Position numbers and translations under genes: made by a program. This document shows, piece after piece, positions 1 through 9,200 of a stretch of DNA of 40,003 bases. The stretch covers positions 1 through 40,003 of the forward strand of contig JAGCPZ010000030.1 in NCBI GenBank assembly GCA_017965445.1. The letters run 5' to 3'. Position 1 is the stretch's first letter; the number at the start of each line of letters is the position of its first letter. Below the pieces are notes generated by a model, which made no database searches, was not told the DNA's origin, and worked only from the letters and a program-made list of their open reading frames with translations. This DNA is from Fibrobacter sp. Its GTDB lineage: Bacteria; Fibrobacterota; Fibrobacteria; Fibrobacterales; Fibrobacteraceae.

Positions 1-678
1 GTGTTCTTCCGCATTGGCGTGCGCAACATGCTGCTGCTCCATTTCACGGGTATTGCCGTGTGGGCGTTCTTTGTCAAGTCCGGTGTGCACCCGACGATTG
101 CGGGCGTGCTCCTTGGCCTCTCCGTGCCTGCTAAGGCCGTGGTGGCGAAAGGCGTGGTGGCCCAGTTCGCAAGTGGCGTAGGCAACGTGCTTTCGGGCGA
201 GACGAAAGACCGCAATGAACAGTACGAAGTGTTTACGATGCTCAAGCGCGGGGCAAACGAAAGTGTTTCGTTGCAGGAACGCCTGTACAAGATGCTTGTG
301 CCTTGGGTGAACTTTGGTATCATGCCGATTTTTGCGCTTGCCAATGCCGGTGTCGAAATCAAGCTCGGTGGTCTCGATGTGCCTGTGCTTGGCGCTGTTG
401 CGCTCGCCCTCATTTTCGGTAAGCCGATAGGAATTTTCCTCTTCAGTCTCTTGTCCGTAAAGATTGGCGTTTCCAAGAAGCCGAGCTACTCCTGGAAAGT
501 GTTGTGGGGTGGCGGCATGCTTGCCGGTATCGGATTTACGATGGCATTGTTTGTGGCTGGCCTCGCTTTTGAAGACGGCGCGAACAAGGATTCTGCAAAG
601 CTTGGCATTCTCCTTGGAAGCTTTAGCGCGGCGATTCTCGGCACGATTTATATGAGCATCGTGTCGAAGAAGGAATAA
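1..678 (+). CDS. nhaA: Na+/H+ antiporter NhaA, C-terminal part (5' truncated by window edge)
   Basis: Inner-membrane sodium/proton antiporter that exports Na+ in exchange for H+. The reading frame is open from the first base, so the gene begins outside the window. NhaA is normally about 390 residues, so roughly the first 165 are missing and the GTG at base 1 should not be read as the start. Diagnostic stretches are present: GVLLGLSVPAK, FGIMPIFALANAGVEI (about residues 101-116), FGKPIGIFL (about 139-147, containing the conserved lysine of TM X) and GIGFTMALFVAGLAF (about 176-190, TM XI). A normal TAA stop is at 676-678. The next gene is 189 bases away and looks separate. Confidence 0.95.
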   Translation: MFFRIGVRNMLLLHFTGIAVWAFFVKSGVHPTIAGVLLGLSVPAKAVVAKGVVAQFASGVGNVLSGETKDRNEQYEVFTMLKRGANESVSLQERLYKMLVPWVNFGIMPIFALANAGVEIKLGGLDVPVLGAVALALIFGKPIGIFLFSLLSVKIGVSKKPSYSWKVLWGGGMLAGIGFTMALFVAGLAFEDGANKDSAKLGILLGSFSAAILGTIYMSIVSKKE

Positions 679-867
679 GGTGTGAGGTCGTGCCGGAGTT
701 TACCCTGAGTTTCATCGAAGGGGCACTTTGAGGCACGAGGTCGCTTCGCTTTGAGGAATTGCGCAAATGTTTCATTCTCGATTAGCCAAGCCGATGAAAT
801 CTGATTTGATTGCCGAATACTGATACCTCAAAGGCTCGAAGAGCCGTGCTCATACCTCAAACCTCTT
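679..867. repeat. Intergenic gap with repeat-type palindromes
   Basis: No gene is seen here. At about 699-727 there is CCTGAGTTTCATCGAAGG, a variant of the widespread CCTGAG...GAAGG palindromic intergenic element. It is followed by a GAGGTCGCTTCGCTTTGAGG segment and a small hairpin GGCTC-GAA-GAGCC at about 832-844. The same TGAGGT/TTTGAGG wording recurs near 25925-25992 and 31098-31138. The next start codon (868) has no clear Shine-Dalgarno sequence. Confidence 0.5.
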
Positions 868-1251
868 ATGCCTCACTTTGTCTATATGCTCCGTTGCAAG
901 GGCGACCGCATTTACACAGGCTACGCCGTTGACGTGCAAGCCCGCTATGAGGAACATTGCAGTGGGCGAGGCGCGAAATTTACCAAGGCGTTTCCGCCAG
1001 AATGTGTGCTGCGCACGTTCGAACTTTCCGATTACAGACAAGCCCTCCGCCTAGAAGCCCGCATCAAAAAACTCAAGCGCCCGCAAAAAGAACTCCTCGC
1101 TGCCGGCGACGAAACGCTTGAATCGGAATTGCTCGCAGGCCTCGGCGAAACTCTCAAGGAACGAACCTCAAGAATCCGCAAAGAGAATGCCAAATCCCGC
1201 AAACGCAAGGAATCGGGCATTTGTGATGATGTTGACAGTCTTTCGTCTTGA
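868..1251 (+). CDS. GIY-YIG nuclease-fold protein (YhbQ/UPF0213 type)
   Basis: Small single-domain protein of the GIY-YIG superfamily, YhbQ/UPF0213-like. Family members bind or nick DNA, but the cellular role is poorly defined. The N-terminus reads VYMLRC...IYTGYA (residues 5-20), in which VYM and YTG stand for the GIY and YIG strands. The family-typical arginine follows in ARYEEH (residue 26), then RGAKFT and the ARIKKLKRPQKE segment near residues 64-75. Residues 85-127 are a charged, Lys/Arg-rich tail longer than in most family members, which are about 85-100 residues. The ATG at 868 fits the family N-terminus. It stands alone between intergenic repeats and the next gene. Confidence 0.9.
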   Translation: MPHFVYMLRCKGDRIYTGYAVDVQARYEEHCSGRGAKFTKAFPPECVLRTFELSDYRQALRLEARIKKLKRPQKELLAAGDETLESELLAGLGETLKERTSRIRKENAKSRKRKESGICDDVDSLSS

Positions 1252-1290
1252 AAAAGAGTATTTTATTAAAGAAAATTTTCAAGGCCGTTT

Positions 1291-2238
1291 ATGCTATCCG
1301 CCAAAAGTACAAAGAATGTAGAAAATTTGTTCAAAATCAGGTCCGCCATCATGAGCAAGAAGCTTGAAGATGTTGGCGGCTTGAGTGGCGTTAAGGAAAT
1401 TTTGAGTTTGTCCCTTGAAGCACGCGGACACTATGACTATGAAAAATCGTTGAAGATTATCGAACCTTTGATTGAGGTGCTTAAAGACCAACCATTTGTA
1501 TCAAGCGAAACGGACACCTATATTTCTATTTCGGATAGGATGGAGAAAATACTTTACCATCAGTATTGCCAGACGTCTTCAAATCAGCGGGTGAAAAATA
1601 TCAGCAGCGTTTGTCCGATGGATTGGATTTATCGTCAACATGCTCTTGCGCTTTTGGATATGGAAGATTATGATAATGCGTTGAAAGCGGCGGCCGAGGC
1701 TGTGAAATGGAATCCGGCGTCTGCGGTTTGCCGCGAGATGCTTGCGTTGCTTTATGGTATTGTGGGGCGCTGGGAGGATACGTTAAAAGAGACGATTTCT
1801 GCCATGAAGTTTGCGTATCTTTCGAATGATTTGGTCCGTTGCTTCCGTTCCTTGCGTGATTATTTTGTTTATAAAGACCTGCTTAAAGAAGCCATTTATT
1901 GCAGCTTTATGCGGTCGCGTTATTCGTCGTCCAATGATGTGTTGAGTGACATAGTGAACGACATGATGGTGCTTGCGAAGGGCGCAAACTTTGATTATAA
2001 AGGCATTAGCGATTATGCCATGATGGAATCTTGCAAAAAATTCGGAATTACGCCAGGCTTCAATCCAGAAATGATTACTATCGCCAAAAGATGTTACGAA
2101 GAGGCCTTCCTTGCGGGGAAGAGTGAAAAGGCAAATTACTTTGCTAAAATCATGTCGGATTTGAAAACGGAACAGGAAAAAAGAAATTCCGTTAGTATAA
2201 GACAGCTTGTTGAACGTTCCCGCAACATCGTGAGTTAG
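1291..2238 (+). CDS. TPR-containing protein of unknown function
   Basis: No known family recognised. Residues about 112-142 (WIYRQHALALLDMEDYDNALKAAAEAVKWNP) and 144-177 have the spacing and A/L/Y/P positions of two tetratricopeptide repeats, and the rest looks alpha-helical, so a protein-protein scaffold is likely. There is no signal peptide, so it is probably cytoplasmic. Two starts are possible: ATG 1291, or ATG 1351 (giving MSKKLEDVGG). Neither has a strong ribosome site. The DNA is more AT-rich than the housekeeping genes of the window. The next gene begins 4 bases after this stop, so the two are almost certainly one transcript. Confidence 0.75.
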   Translation: MLSAKSTKNVENLFKIRSAIMSKKLEDVGGLSGVKEILSLSLEARGHYDYEKSLKIIEPLIEVLKDQPFVSSETDTYISISDRMEKILYHQYCQTSSNQRVKNISSVCPMDWIYRQHALALLDMEDYDNALKAAAEAVKWNPASAVCREMLALLYGIVGRWEDTLKETISAMKFAYLSNDLVRCFRSLRDYFVYKDLLKEAIYCSFMRSRYSSSNDVLSDIVNDMMVLAKGANFDYKGISDYAMMESCKKFGITPGFNPEMITIAKRCYEEAFLAGKSEKANYFAKIMSDLKTEQEKRNSVSIRQLVERSRNIVS

Positions 2239-2242
2239 CGGC

Positions 2243-3301
2243 TTGGAAAAGTTGTCTTGGCAGATTCAGTACTGCTATGAACAGGGCAGGCCCGTGAAAC
2301 TTTTTTATATATTTCCATTGTATATTGAAACGGGGCAATTTATGGATTTTCAAGACGTTTGGAATAAAATAGTCAAAAAACAAAATGCTCTTTTTGGGAA
2401 AAAAGAAGATGTCGTCCAAACGATGTGGGTGTCAGTCATTTTGCCTGATTATCTCGGATATGATGAGGAGAGCATCGTTTCTGAGCTTGAACTAGAAAAT
2501 GGTTCGACAGATGGAATTGCGAATGTCGTTCTTTGCAAAGACGGCAGAGAAACTTGTATTGTAGTATTGTGCCCGTTTGAATTGAGCGGTGGTCGCGAAC
2601 AGTTGTATTCGTATTTTAAACAGATGGACCAGTTGTCTTTGGGAATCCTTGTTTGTGATAAACTATACGCTTATGACTGCCAGTGCGAATTGGATAGTGG
2701 CGAGTACCCTTATGTCAAAATTCCATTTGAGCAAAATAATTTAGATGGAGCTGATTTTGTAGAACTCTTTAATGCCCAAAATTTTGACGAAACGCGAATT
2801 AAAGAATGGATTGCAAGGAAAAATGAAGAACGGAACTTGTCGGAACAAAATGACAATGATTTTGATAACAACGTTGCGAAGATAAAAAATGAGATAAGTT
2901 GTGGATTGGTAAAGGAACTGTTAAGGAAATATTTTGTAGATGAAAGGAATTTTTCGATAGAAGAATTTGAAAAAGCCTATAACGAACGTAACCAGTTGGC
3001 AATGACTACGATACATTCGTCACGGCGCCCACCTCATGCGTGTGTGGCCGAATTTAAGAATTGGCTTGTTTTGCAACGCTATACCTTTAGCGCGGCTGAT
3101 GGATATGCCAGTGCCGTTGAGCGCATTCAAGAACACCAGCAAGATATCGGAAACGATATCGATATATGGAACGCGTCTAAGGAGACGGTTCAAAAATTAG
3201 TGCGCGATTATGACGGAAATGGTAAATATGCAAAAATCGGCCAAGAACGGCACTCTACGGTTATAAATGGACTTAAACGCTATTGCGATTTTTTATCGTG
3301 A
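2243..3301 (+). CDS. Unknown protein with C-terminal helical core-binding-like domain
   Basis: No overall family recognised. The N-terminal two thirds are mixed alpha/beta and acidic, without signal peptide or membrane segment. Residues about 265-350 (EFKNWLVLQR...SAADGYASAVERIQ...STVINGLKRYCDFL) resemble the N-terminal SAM-like core-binding domain of tyrosine recombinases, but no catalytic recombinase domain follows. The start shown is a TTG 4 bases after the preceding stop. ATG 2342 (MDFQDVW) is an alternative that would lose 33 residues. The gene is AT-rich like its upstream partner and ends only 8 bases from the convergent permease gene, with no visible terminator between them. Confidence 0.65.
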   Translation: MEKLSWQIQYCYEQGRPVKLFYIFPLYIETGQFMDFQDVWNKIVKKQNALFGKKEDVVQTMWVSVILPDYLGYDEESIVSELELENGSTDGIANVVLCKDGRETCIVVLCPFELSGGREQLYSYFKQMDQLSLGILVCDKLYAYDCQCELDSGEYPYVKIPFEQNNLDGADFVELFNAQNFDETRIKEWIARKNEERNLSEQNDNDFDNNVAKIKNEISCGLVKELLRKYFVDERNFSIEEFEKAYNERNQLAMTTIHSSRRPPHACVAEFKNWLVLQRYTFSAADGYASAVERIQEHQQDIGNDIDIWNASKETVQKLVRDYDGNGKYAKIGQERHSTVINGLKRYCDFLS

Positions 3302-3309
3302 CGGGAGCG

Positions 3310-4080
3310 CTACTTCATCATCAAGTCTATGGCGAGGGCAATGGCCATGCCGATGCTGCAGACGCTAATGAATCGCTGGATGAATTTGTTGCCTTTTTTA
3401 CGCTGCGTGAAACTGCCGAGGTAGCCGCCAAGCCAGGCTCCTGCCGCCATGATGATGGCGATGGGCCAGTCGATTTTGCCTGCCATGCCGAGAGCGATTG
3501 TGCTTACAAGTAAAAATACGTTGGTGAGCGCGTTCTTGAGAGCGTTCACGTGAATCGGGTCAAGCCCGGTGTATCGCGTGAGTCCGAAAATCTGTACGAA
3601 ACCGACGCCGACTTGCACGATGCAACCGTAAATGGCGATGCCGAAGAATCCGAGAGCCCCTTTGAGCGTGAGTTTTTCGGGGGGCGCCTCGGGCGGTTTG
3701 CCGAGAATGTCCTTATGCAAGTTGCTCATGACGACCACGAGGCAGATGACGACGGCGAGAATGGCCTGGAAGAGTTTGTCTCCAATGCGAACTAAGAAGC
3801 ATGCGCCAATGAGGGATCCGAAAAATGTAGGCAGGAGCAATTGCAAAAAGATTTTTTTGTTCAGGTAGCCGTGTCGTGCAAGGTTGAACGCACTGCTGAA
3901 ATTCCCGATGATAAGTCCGATGCGGTTTGTGCCGTTTGCGACAGTCGCTGGGAGCCCGAGAAAAATCATGATGGGGAGGCTAAGCGTGGAACCGCCGCCT
4001 GCGATGCTGTTGATGAGGCTTACGACTGCCCCTAGAATAAAGAATGCCGGGTACTGGGCGTAACTCCACCAGTCTGTCAC
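3310..4080 (-). CDS. TauE/SafE family anion permease
   Basis: Integral membrane protein of the TauE/SafE (DUF81) family, whose members are proposed exporters or importers of sulfite, organosulfonates and related anions; the substrate here is unknown. Two family halves are visible: an N-terminal segment with SLINSIAGGGSTLSLPIMIFLG and NGTNRIGL (about residues 20-58), and a second half with GFFGIAIYGCIVQVGVGF. About eight hydrophobic segments are present. I place the start at GTG 4080 (VTDWWSYAQYP): it overlaps the TGA of the upstream lipoprotein gene as GTGA and has AAGGAA about 8 bases upstream. A start at 4161 would add 27 charged residues copied from the coding sequence of the neighbour. 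The overlap implies translational coupling. Confidence 0.88.
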   Translation of the reverse strand: MTDWWSYAQYPAFFILGAVVSLINSIAGGGSTLSLPIMIFLGLPATVANGTNRIGLIIGNFSSAFNLARHGYLNKKIFLQLLLPTFFGSLIGACFLVRIGDKLFQAILAVVICLVVVMSNLHKDILGKPPEAPPEKLTLKGALGFFGIAIYGCIVQVGVGFVQIFGLTRYTGLDPIHVNALKNALTNVFLLVSTIALGMAGKIDWPIAIIMAAGAWLGGYLGSFTQRKKGNKFIQRFISVCSIGMAIALAIDLMMK

Positions 4081-5345
4081 TTGGCGAGTTCCTTTTCGAT
4101 GAATTTTTTGTTGTTTTCGACTTTTTCGCGCTGCGTAGTCTCGGGGAATTCGGTGAGGCACTTGTCAAGCGGTGCCATGGCGTCGTTCAGCAATTTCTTT
4201 TTCTTCACTTCGTCGGTTTGCTTTTGCGACTTGGCAAAGAGTTGCGATGTCGTTTTGCGTTGCTTGTTGCAGTAGGCGTCGGCAAGGACGATGTATTTTT
4301 CGGTTGCTTCTTTGCGGAGCTTGCTGGACTTGAGCTTGTTCAAAAGGTCCTTTGCCTTTTCGAATTTTTCTGTGGCGATAAGCGTGTCGGCTTTGGCGAG
4401 TGCTGCCGCGGGGTCATTCTTTTCCCACATTTTGGCGGTCTCGGAATCGGTTGCCTTTTCTAGCTCATCGACATGGGCAAGGAACGCTTGTACGTGGAGC
4501 GTGTCTTCGAAATCGCGGTAACGCATGCGGAACTCTTCGGTCTGCTTGCGGGCTTCGGCAAATTGCGCCTTTTCGTCGGCCAGAGTCTTGATTCCGTCAA
4601 ATTCCTTTTGCGCTTTCTTGAGCGTGTTCTTGTAGGCGATTTTCTTTTGGCCCTCGGCCCAGTTGGCAAGCGAATCGCCCGGAGCTAGTTGCGAAATCAG
4701 GCTGTCGGCCGTTTCGGCGACCATGCTGTACGAGGCCTGCACGCGGTTCATGTTCTGAATTTGGAGAGCCATGGATTCGAATTCTTTCGCCTTTTCTTCA
4801 CGGCGCTTTCCGAATGCGTCGCGTAACGTGTCCGATTGGGCTTGCCATTTTTCCCACATTGGAGCCATGGATGAAAAGCTATTCAGGATGACGGACGCGG
4901 AATCTGTTTGACCCGCTCTGCTGAGCGTGTCGGCGTAACTAAAGACGTAATTGGCAAGAGCCGGGAATGCCTTGTACGGATCCATCGTCGTTTCGAGCGT
5001 GCAGTGCGAAAAATGTGTCTTGTCGCAAGGCGGCAACATCATCATGACCGTATCGACTCTAGTTTGTACGAGAATTGTCGGCGTCTGGTCGGGAGTTGTC
5101 AAGTGAAACTGGTCGAGAATCTGTGTAGCGCTGTCGCCAGTGACGACCTGCATTTCGGTGTGCGTGCCGGTCTGCGTTTCTGCGGATTGAACCGTGTCTT
5201 GCCCGATGATTTTTGTGAACGAGGGCTGCGTTTTTTCTGCGGGGCTAACGTCTGGGGACGGGCATTGATTTGTACCGATGCAAGCCGTGAGTGATATTGC
5301 TGCGGTGAATGCTGTGACCTGAACGAGAACCGTTGATTTGGACAT
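4077..5345 (-). CDS. Lipoprotein with long coiled-coil region, function unknown
   Basis: Predicted outer-envelope lipoprotein. The N-terminus has a hydrophobic signal ending in a lipobox (ISLTAC, lipidated Cys at residue 22). From about residue 160 to the end the protein is dominated by charged, Ala/Lys/Glu-rich helices (KRREEKAKEFESMALQ, KKAQKEFDGIKTLADEKAQF), consistent with coiled coil or TPR-like helical repeats. Residues 88-110 contain DTVMMMLPPCDKTHFSHC, with two cysteines that could pair. GGAG lies about 8 bases before the ATG at 5345. It overlaps the permease gene by 4 bases and is probably its operon leader. A periplasmic partner role is conceivable but unproven. Confidence 0.8.
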   Translation of the reverse strand: MSKSTVLVQVTAFTAAISLTACIGTNQCPSPDVSPAEKTQPSFTKIIGQDTVQSAETQTGTHTEMQVVTGDSATQILDQFHLTTPDQTPTILVQTRVDTVMMMLPPCDKTHFSHCTLETTMDPYKAFPALANYVFSYADTLSRAGQTDSASVILNSFSSMAPMWEKWQAQSDTLRDAFGKRREEKAKEFESMALQIQNMNRVQASYSMVAETADSLISQLAPGDSLANWAEGQKKIAYKNTLKKAQKEFDGIKTLADEKAQFAEARKQTEEFRMRYRDFEDTLHVQAFLAHVDELEKATDSETAKMWEKNDPAAALAKADTLIATEKFEKAKDLLNKLKSSKLRKEATEKYIVLADAYCNKQRKTTSQLFAKSQKQTDEVKKKKLLNDAMAPLDKCLTEFPETTQREKVENNKKFIEKELAK

Positions 5346-5493
5346 GAAACGCTCCGGAAAAAGTTCTTTAATTACAACGGTAAAGATAATAATTTTTCGG
5401 ACGCGCCATCCTTAACTTGTCGCTATACTAATTGGCGAATGCCAATGATTTTTCTCCATTGCGTAGCTAAAATAGAAATGTTCATTTGGAATG

Positions 5494-6063
5494 TTAGAAT
5501 TGTAGAATGGCGTTGAAGCCGCCGCTTGCATTCATTAAATTTATGGTAGGAGCAATCATGAGTTGAGAGGCGCTATTTTTCGTTTTGTGATAATTCAATT
5601 CGTTTTGTAAATCATCGCGATTATTGGCATGTTTTTTTTGTCCGCTGCCGCTGCTGCTTATGTTGTATATAAGAAAGGGAAGTCCAATAAGTGTACATAA
5701 AACACCTGTAAGTATCAGTGCGGCTCCGCCTGCGCCTATGGCCATAGCTTCTCCAAATTGCTCTGTGTTGCTTTTTGATTTGTCTGTGTGAACGTCTGCT
5801 GTTGCTACTGCAACAAAACAAATAAGTCCTGTGATGGTAAGGCCGCCACCAATAAGTGTGCCAGCAACGCTTACTCCATCGCTTGACCCGGCATATGTTT
5901 GAGCTAATAACTTGTTGTAAGCCACAGTGCTGTCGGCTTCTATGAAAGAAGAGCTTGTGTCGGTGTTCGTTTTGTACCATGGTGGTATTGGTTGTGCAAA
6001 TGTGTTGCCAATTAGCGAACAAACCAGTAAAAGGACGAAAATAATATTTTTGCAATTAGTCAT
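5494..6063 (-). CDS. Small secreted/membrane protein, Fibrobacter-type hypothetical
   Basis: Unrecognised family. It has a signal peptide (cleavage after about NTFA, residue 23), a short Ser/Thr-rich linker, two Gly/Ala-rich hydrophobic segments (about residues 64-88 and 105-133) and a short C-terminal segment (QLMIAPTINLMNASGGFNAILQF) that could be a membrane beta-strand. The same order of parts recurs in the protein at 10043-10615, suggesting a paralogous family. Two tandem Shine-Dalgarno-like stretches (AAAAGGAG and AAGGAG) precede the ATG at 6063. AT-rich, apparently monocistronic; no terminator was identified downstream. Confidence 0.7.
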   Translation of the reverse strand: MTNCKNIIFVLLLVCSLIGNTFAQPIPPWYKTNTDTSSSFIEADSTVAYNKLLAQTYAGSSDGVSVAGTLIGGGLTITGLICFVAVATADVHTDKSKSNTEQFGEAMAIGAGGAALILTGVLCTLIGLPFLIYNISSSGSGQKKHANNRDDLQNELNYHKTKNSASQLMIAPTINLMNASGGFNAILQF

Positions 6064-6198
6064 ATACTTTTCTCCTTACTCCTTTTAAATATATGCTAAT
6101 GCAAAGAAAATGTTGTGTTTTTTAGAAAAAAAGAGACGGTTGCTTTCGCGGACGTGATAAAGTTCGCGTAGTCATTGTGATGGCATCGATTGTTATGC

Positions 6199-6222
6199 AA
6201 AAAAAGACCCCGACCTTGGGGG
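6199..6222 (-). terminator. Possible terminator of the PBP gene
   Basis: On the minus strand a short GC-rich hairpin (CCCC-aaggtc-GGGG region) is followed by a run of seven T. It lies about 28 bases beyond the PBP stop. The stem is short, so confidence is moderate. Confidence 0.5.
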
Positions 6223-6249
6223 CCGAGGCTAAAATCTGCAATCTCGCTC

Positions 6250-9200
6250 TTAATCCGCGTCAGCTTCGATAGGCACGAATGCGTTCTTGCTGTTGAAGTT
6301 TTCAGGCAAATCCCAGTCGTCGTCCTTGGGCATGGCTGCTTGCGGCTTGGGCGGCTGTGGTTTCGGCGGTTGCACTGTTGCCGGTTGCGTGGTCGGCGTG
6401 GCGGTTCCGGATTGTGCGACCGGTGCTGCGCCTGCCTGCGTTCCTGCAGCGGTCTGCTTGGGCTGTGTCGCGGTAGAGGCTTCAGCGGCGCGTTTTGCGG
6501 AGTCTGCCTTCATGACTTCCGTGACTGGCCTTGCATCAGCTGGGATGGCCTGCTGTTGCGTTGTCTGCGCGCTTGCCTGTTGTGCGGATGCCGGCTGCGT
6601 TCCTGTGCCAACCTGCGTTCCGGTTTGCGGGGCGTTCGGCATCGGCAAGCTCACGACAATTCCCGATTTGGCAATCGTTTCGGCGGCAAGCTTCTGGACT
6701 TGCGGCGGCGTGAATCCCGGCACGTCAAGCCACGGCAGCGGGCGGCCTTTTTCGCCGTTCACGAGGGCGGCGCCTGTCATCGGATCGACGGTCAATTCGC
6801 CACGTTCGTTTGTCAGCATCAGCGGCACTTCGCCGGTGGCTAGCATCGAAATGTCGAGGAAGTCGATTTGGTTCGGGAGCCCGAGAATGTCAATTTCTTC
6901 TTTGGCGAATGTCGCCCATTGCGGTAAGCCACCCGAAGCGCCTGCAATACGTGTGCGCCCTGATTTCAAAGGCTTGTTATCGTCAAAGCCCACGTAGCTG
7001 CCAATTGCGATAACGGAATCCAATGCAACGCCGTTCTTTTCTTTGACGTACATCGGGAGCGCACCCAAGAAGGCCACGTTCTTGTAATCGTTTGTTGTAC
7101 CCGTCTTGCCCATGACCGGATAACGGAGCTTCGATTTCTTGTCGGGGCTATAGACGCTGAGGGCTGAAACCTGGCTGTGCGCCGTTCCGTTCGTAAACAC
7201 GGAACGCAGCATTACGCCCATCTGCGTTGTCACGGTATCGTCGAGCACGGTCTTCGATTCCATCTTGTTCCTGAAGATGACTCGTCCGTCGCGGTTCCTG
7301 ATTTCCTTGATAAAGCAGGGTTCTGTCCAGTCGGCATCCTTGCACTTGAAAACTTTGCCTGTGAGGATTGTCTGGTAGGCCGTGCTGATTTCGGCAATCG
7401 TAATGTCGTTCACGCCGAGCGGCATGCTGAACACTTTCTGCAATTTTTGGCGGATACCGATTTCCTTTGCAAATCTCGCGTAGTCCGCCATGGCAAGCGC
7501 ACGGCGGTAATCCGGCCAGTAGCGCAGATGTTCCATGGTGAAGTAGTCCGCATCGCTGTCGATAGGTTCAATCATCGCGTTCAAACGCTTGAAATCGGCG
7601 AGCGTGAAGTTTTCTATAAGCTGTACGGAATCGAGCGGCTGGAGCTTTGCGGATTCATCCGGGTCCAGTTCCTGGATTTCTCGGGCACGCCAAATTTCGG
7701 AATAACGCTTGAAGTTGTGGTTTATGTATTTGGTGAGTTTCGGGTCTCTCTTCGCTTGTTTTATGCCGATGTCGTTGAACGTTCCGTAACGGAGGTTCTG
7801 CACGGCGTTTGCGCGGAGCTCCTTGCCATCGTTCATGTAGCGCTGTACGAGTGCGTCGCGAGCCTTAGTGAATTCGATTTCACGCTTGGTCTCGTCTTTC
7901 ATCATGAGACCGAACTTGTCGCGCAAACGTTCGACGAACCGGATTCGTTCTTCGCCGGCTTCACGTGCAAATCCGTTCTTGCGGGCGACTTCCTCGAATT
8001 CCTTGTCTGAAAGCTTGTCCAAAAGATGTTCCAAGAGCCAAATGCTCGCGATGTTTTCGGAACGTGTCGCTGCCCAGGCGATGCTTACGATGTCGCCTTT
8101 GTTCTTGTGGTCCGGGCGCGGGAAGTAGAACTGGTTCCCGTACTGGAAAACGTTGAATTCGTTTTCGAGATTGTCGAGGTAGTTCCAGTGGTATTGCAAA
8201 GCGAGCGCGTAAAGGAGAGGCTTCCAGCTAGAACCGAGCTGGCGGAGTGCCTTGAAGCTACGGTCAAATCCGGTGTTGTGGAAGCCGCCTTGGCTTGCGA
8301 GCACCTTGCCGTTCTGGATGGCGACCAGAGCGCCTTGCAGTACCGGTTCCGTTTCGATTTTGCACGGGGCGTAACCGTCGATGGGTGTTTCGTCGATGAT
8401 GCTCACGAGGAGGATGGCTCCCGGCTTGAGCTGTGTCGCGAGAATCTTGTTCACGTCGCCACCGGCGAGCTTGGCGAAGTCGTTGACGGCCTGTTCTGTG
8501 ACAATGCCTTTCAGTTGTCCGAAGTTCAGCTTGAGCGATTGCAGCCTGCCGGTCGTGTCGAAGAATACGCTATCCACGGCGCCGTAGAGGTAGTCGCCTT
8601 TGCGTGCGTTGCGGGCCCTGTTTGCGAACTGCGCCTTGGGGAGCACAAAGCCACCCAGTTGCAACTGCAAGTTGCTGATGTTTGTCTGCAAAGCGCGCTT
8701 GGCAGCGTCCTGAGACTTCGCGTTCAATGTCGTCGTAATTTCGAGCTGCGCCTTGCGCCAGTCCTCGATGCCTTCCTTCTGGAAAAGGTCGTGGAAGAAG
8801 TCGCTGTCGAGGCGTTCTTCCAAGCGTTCGAGCGTCGTGCTCATCGTGAAGCGGAAATTGCCGTGGTTGAATTCCAACGGCCTTGCGAGAGCGGAGTCCA
8901 TTTCGGATTGCTCGATGTAGCCCTCTTCGACCATGCGTCCGAGCACGTACTTGAGTCTCGTTTCGCCGCGTTCGAGTGCCTTTAGCCTGCGCTCTTCGGT
9001 ACGTTGGATGAACGGGTCATAGTTGAACGGCCCTTTGACGGAACCCGCAATGAAGGCGCATTCGGCAAGCGTCAGGTCCTTGAGTTCCTTGTTAAAGAAG
9101 TACTGCGCCGCAATGGCGACACCCTTGCCCGTGCCCGAAACGTGGAACTGGTTCAGGTAGAATTCCAAAATGTCTTCCTTGGAAAAATGCTTTTCCATGC

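Noticed and set aside
3144..3165. GATATCG-GAAA-CGATATC palindrome
   Set aside because: Lies in coding sequence and is explained by the encoded residues IGNDID; no regulatory context.
4078..4161. Longer N-terminus for the TauE/SafE permease
   Set aside because: The extra residues are charged and encoded inside the lipoprotein gene; GTG 4080 has a ribosome site and a coupled overlap.
5432..5447. ATTGGC-GAAT-GCCAAT hairpin after the 5494 gene as terminator
   Set aside because: No T run follows on the minus strand and the stem is short.
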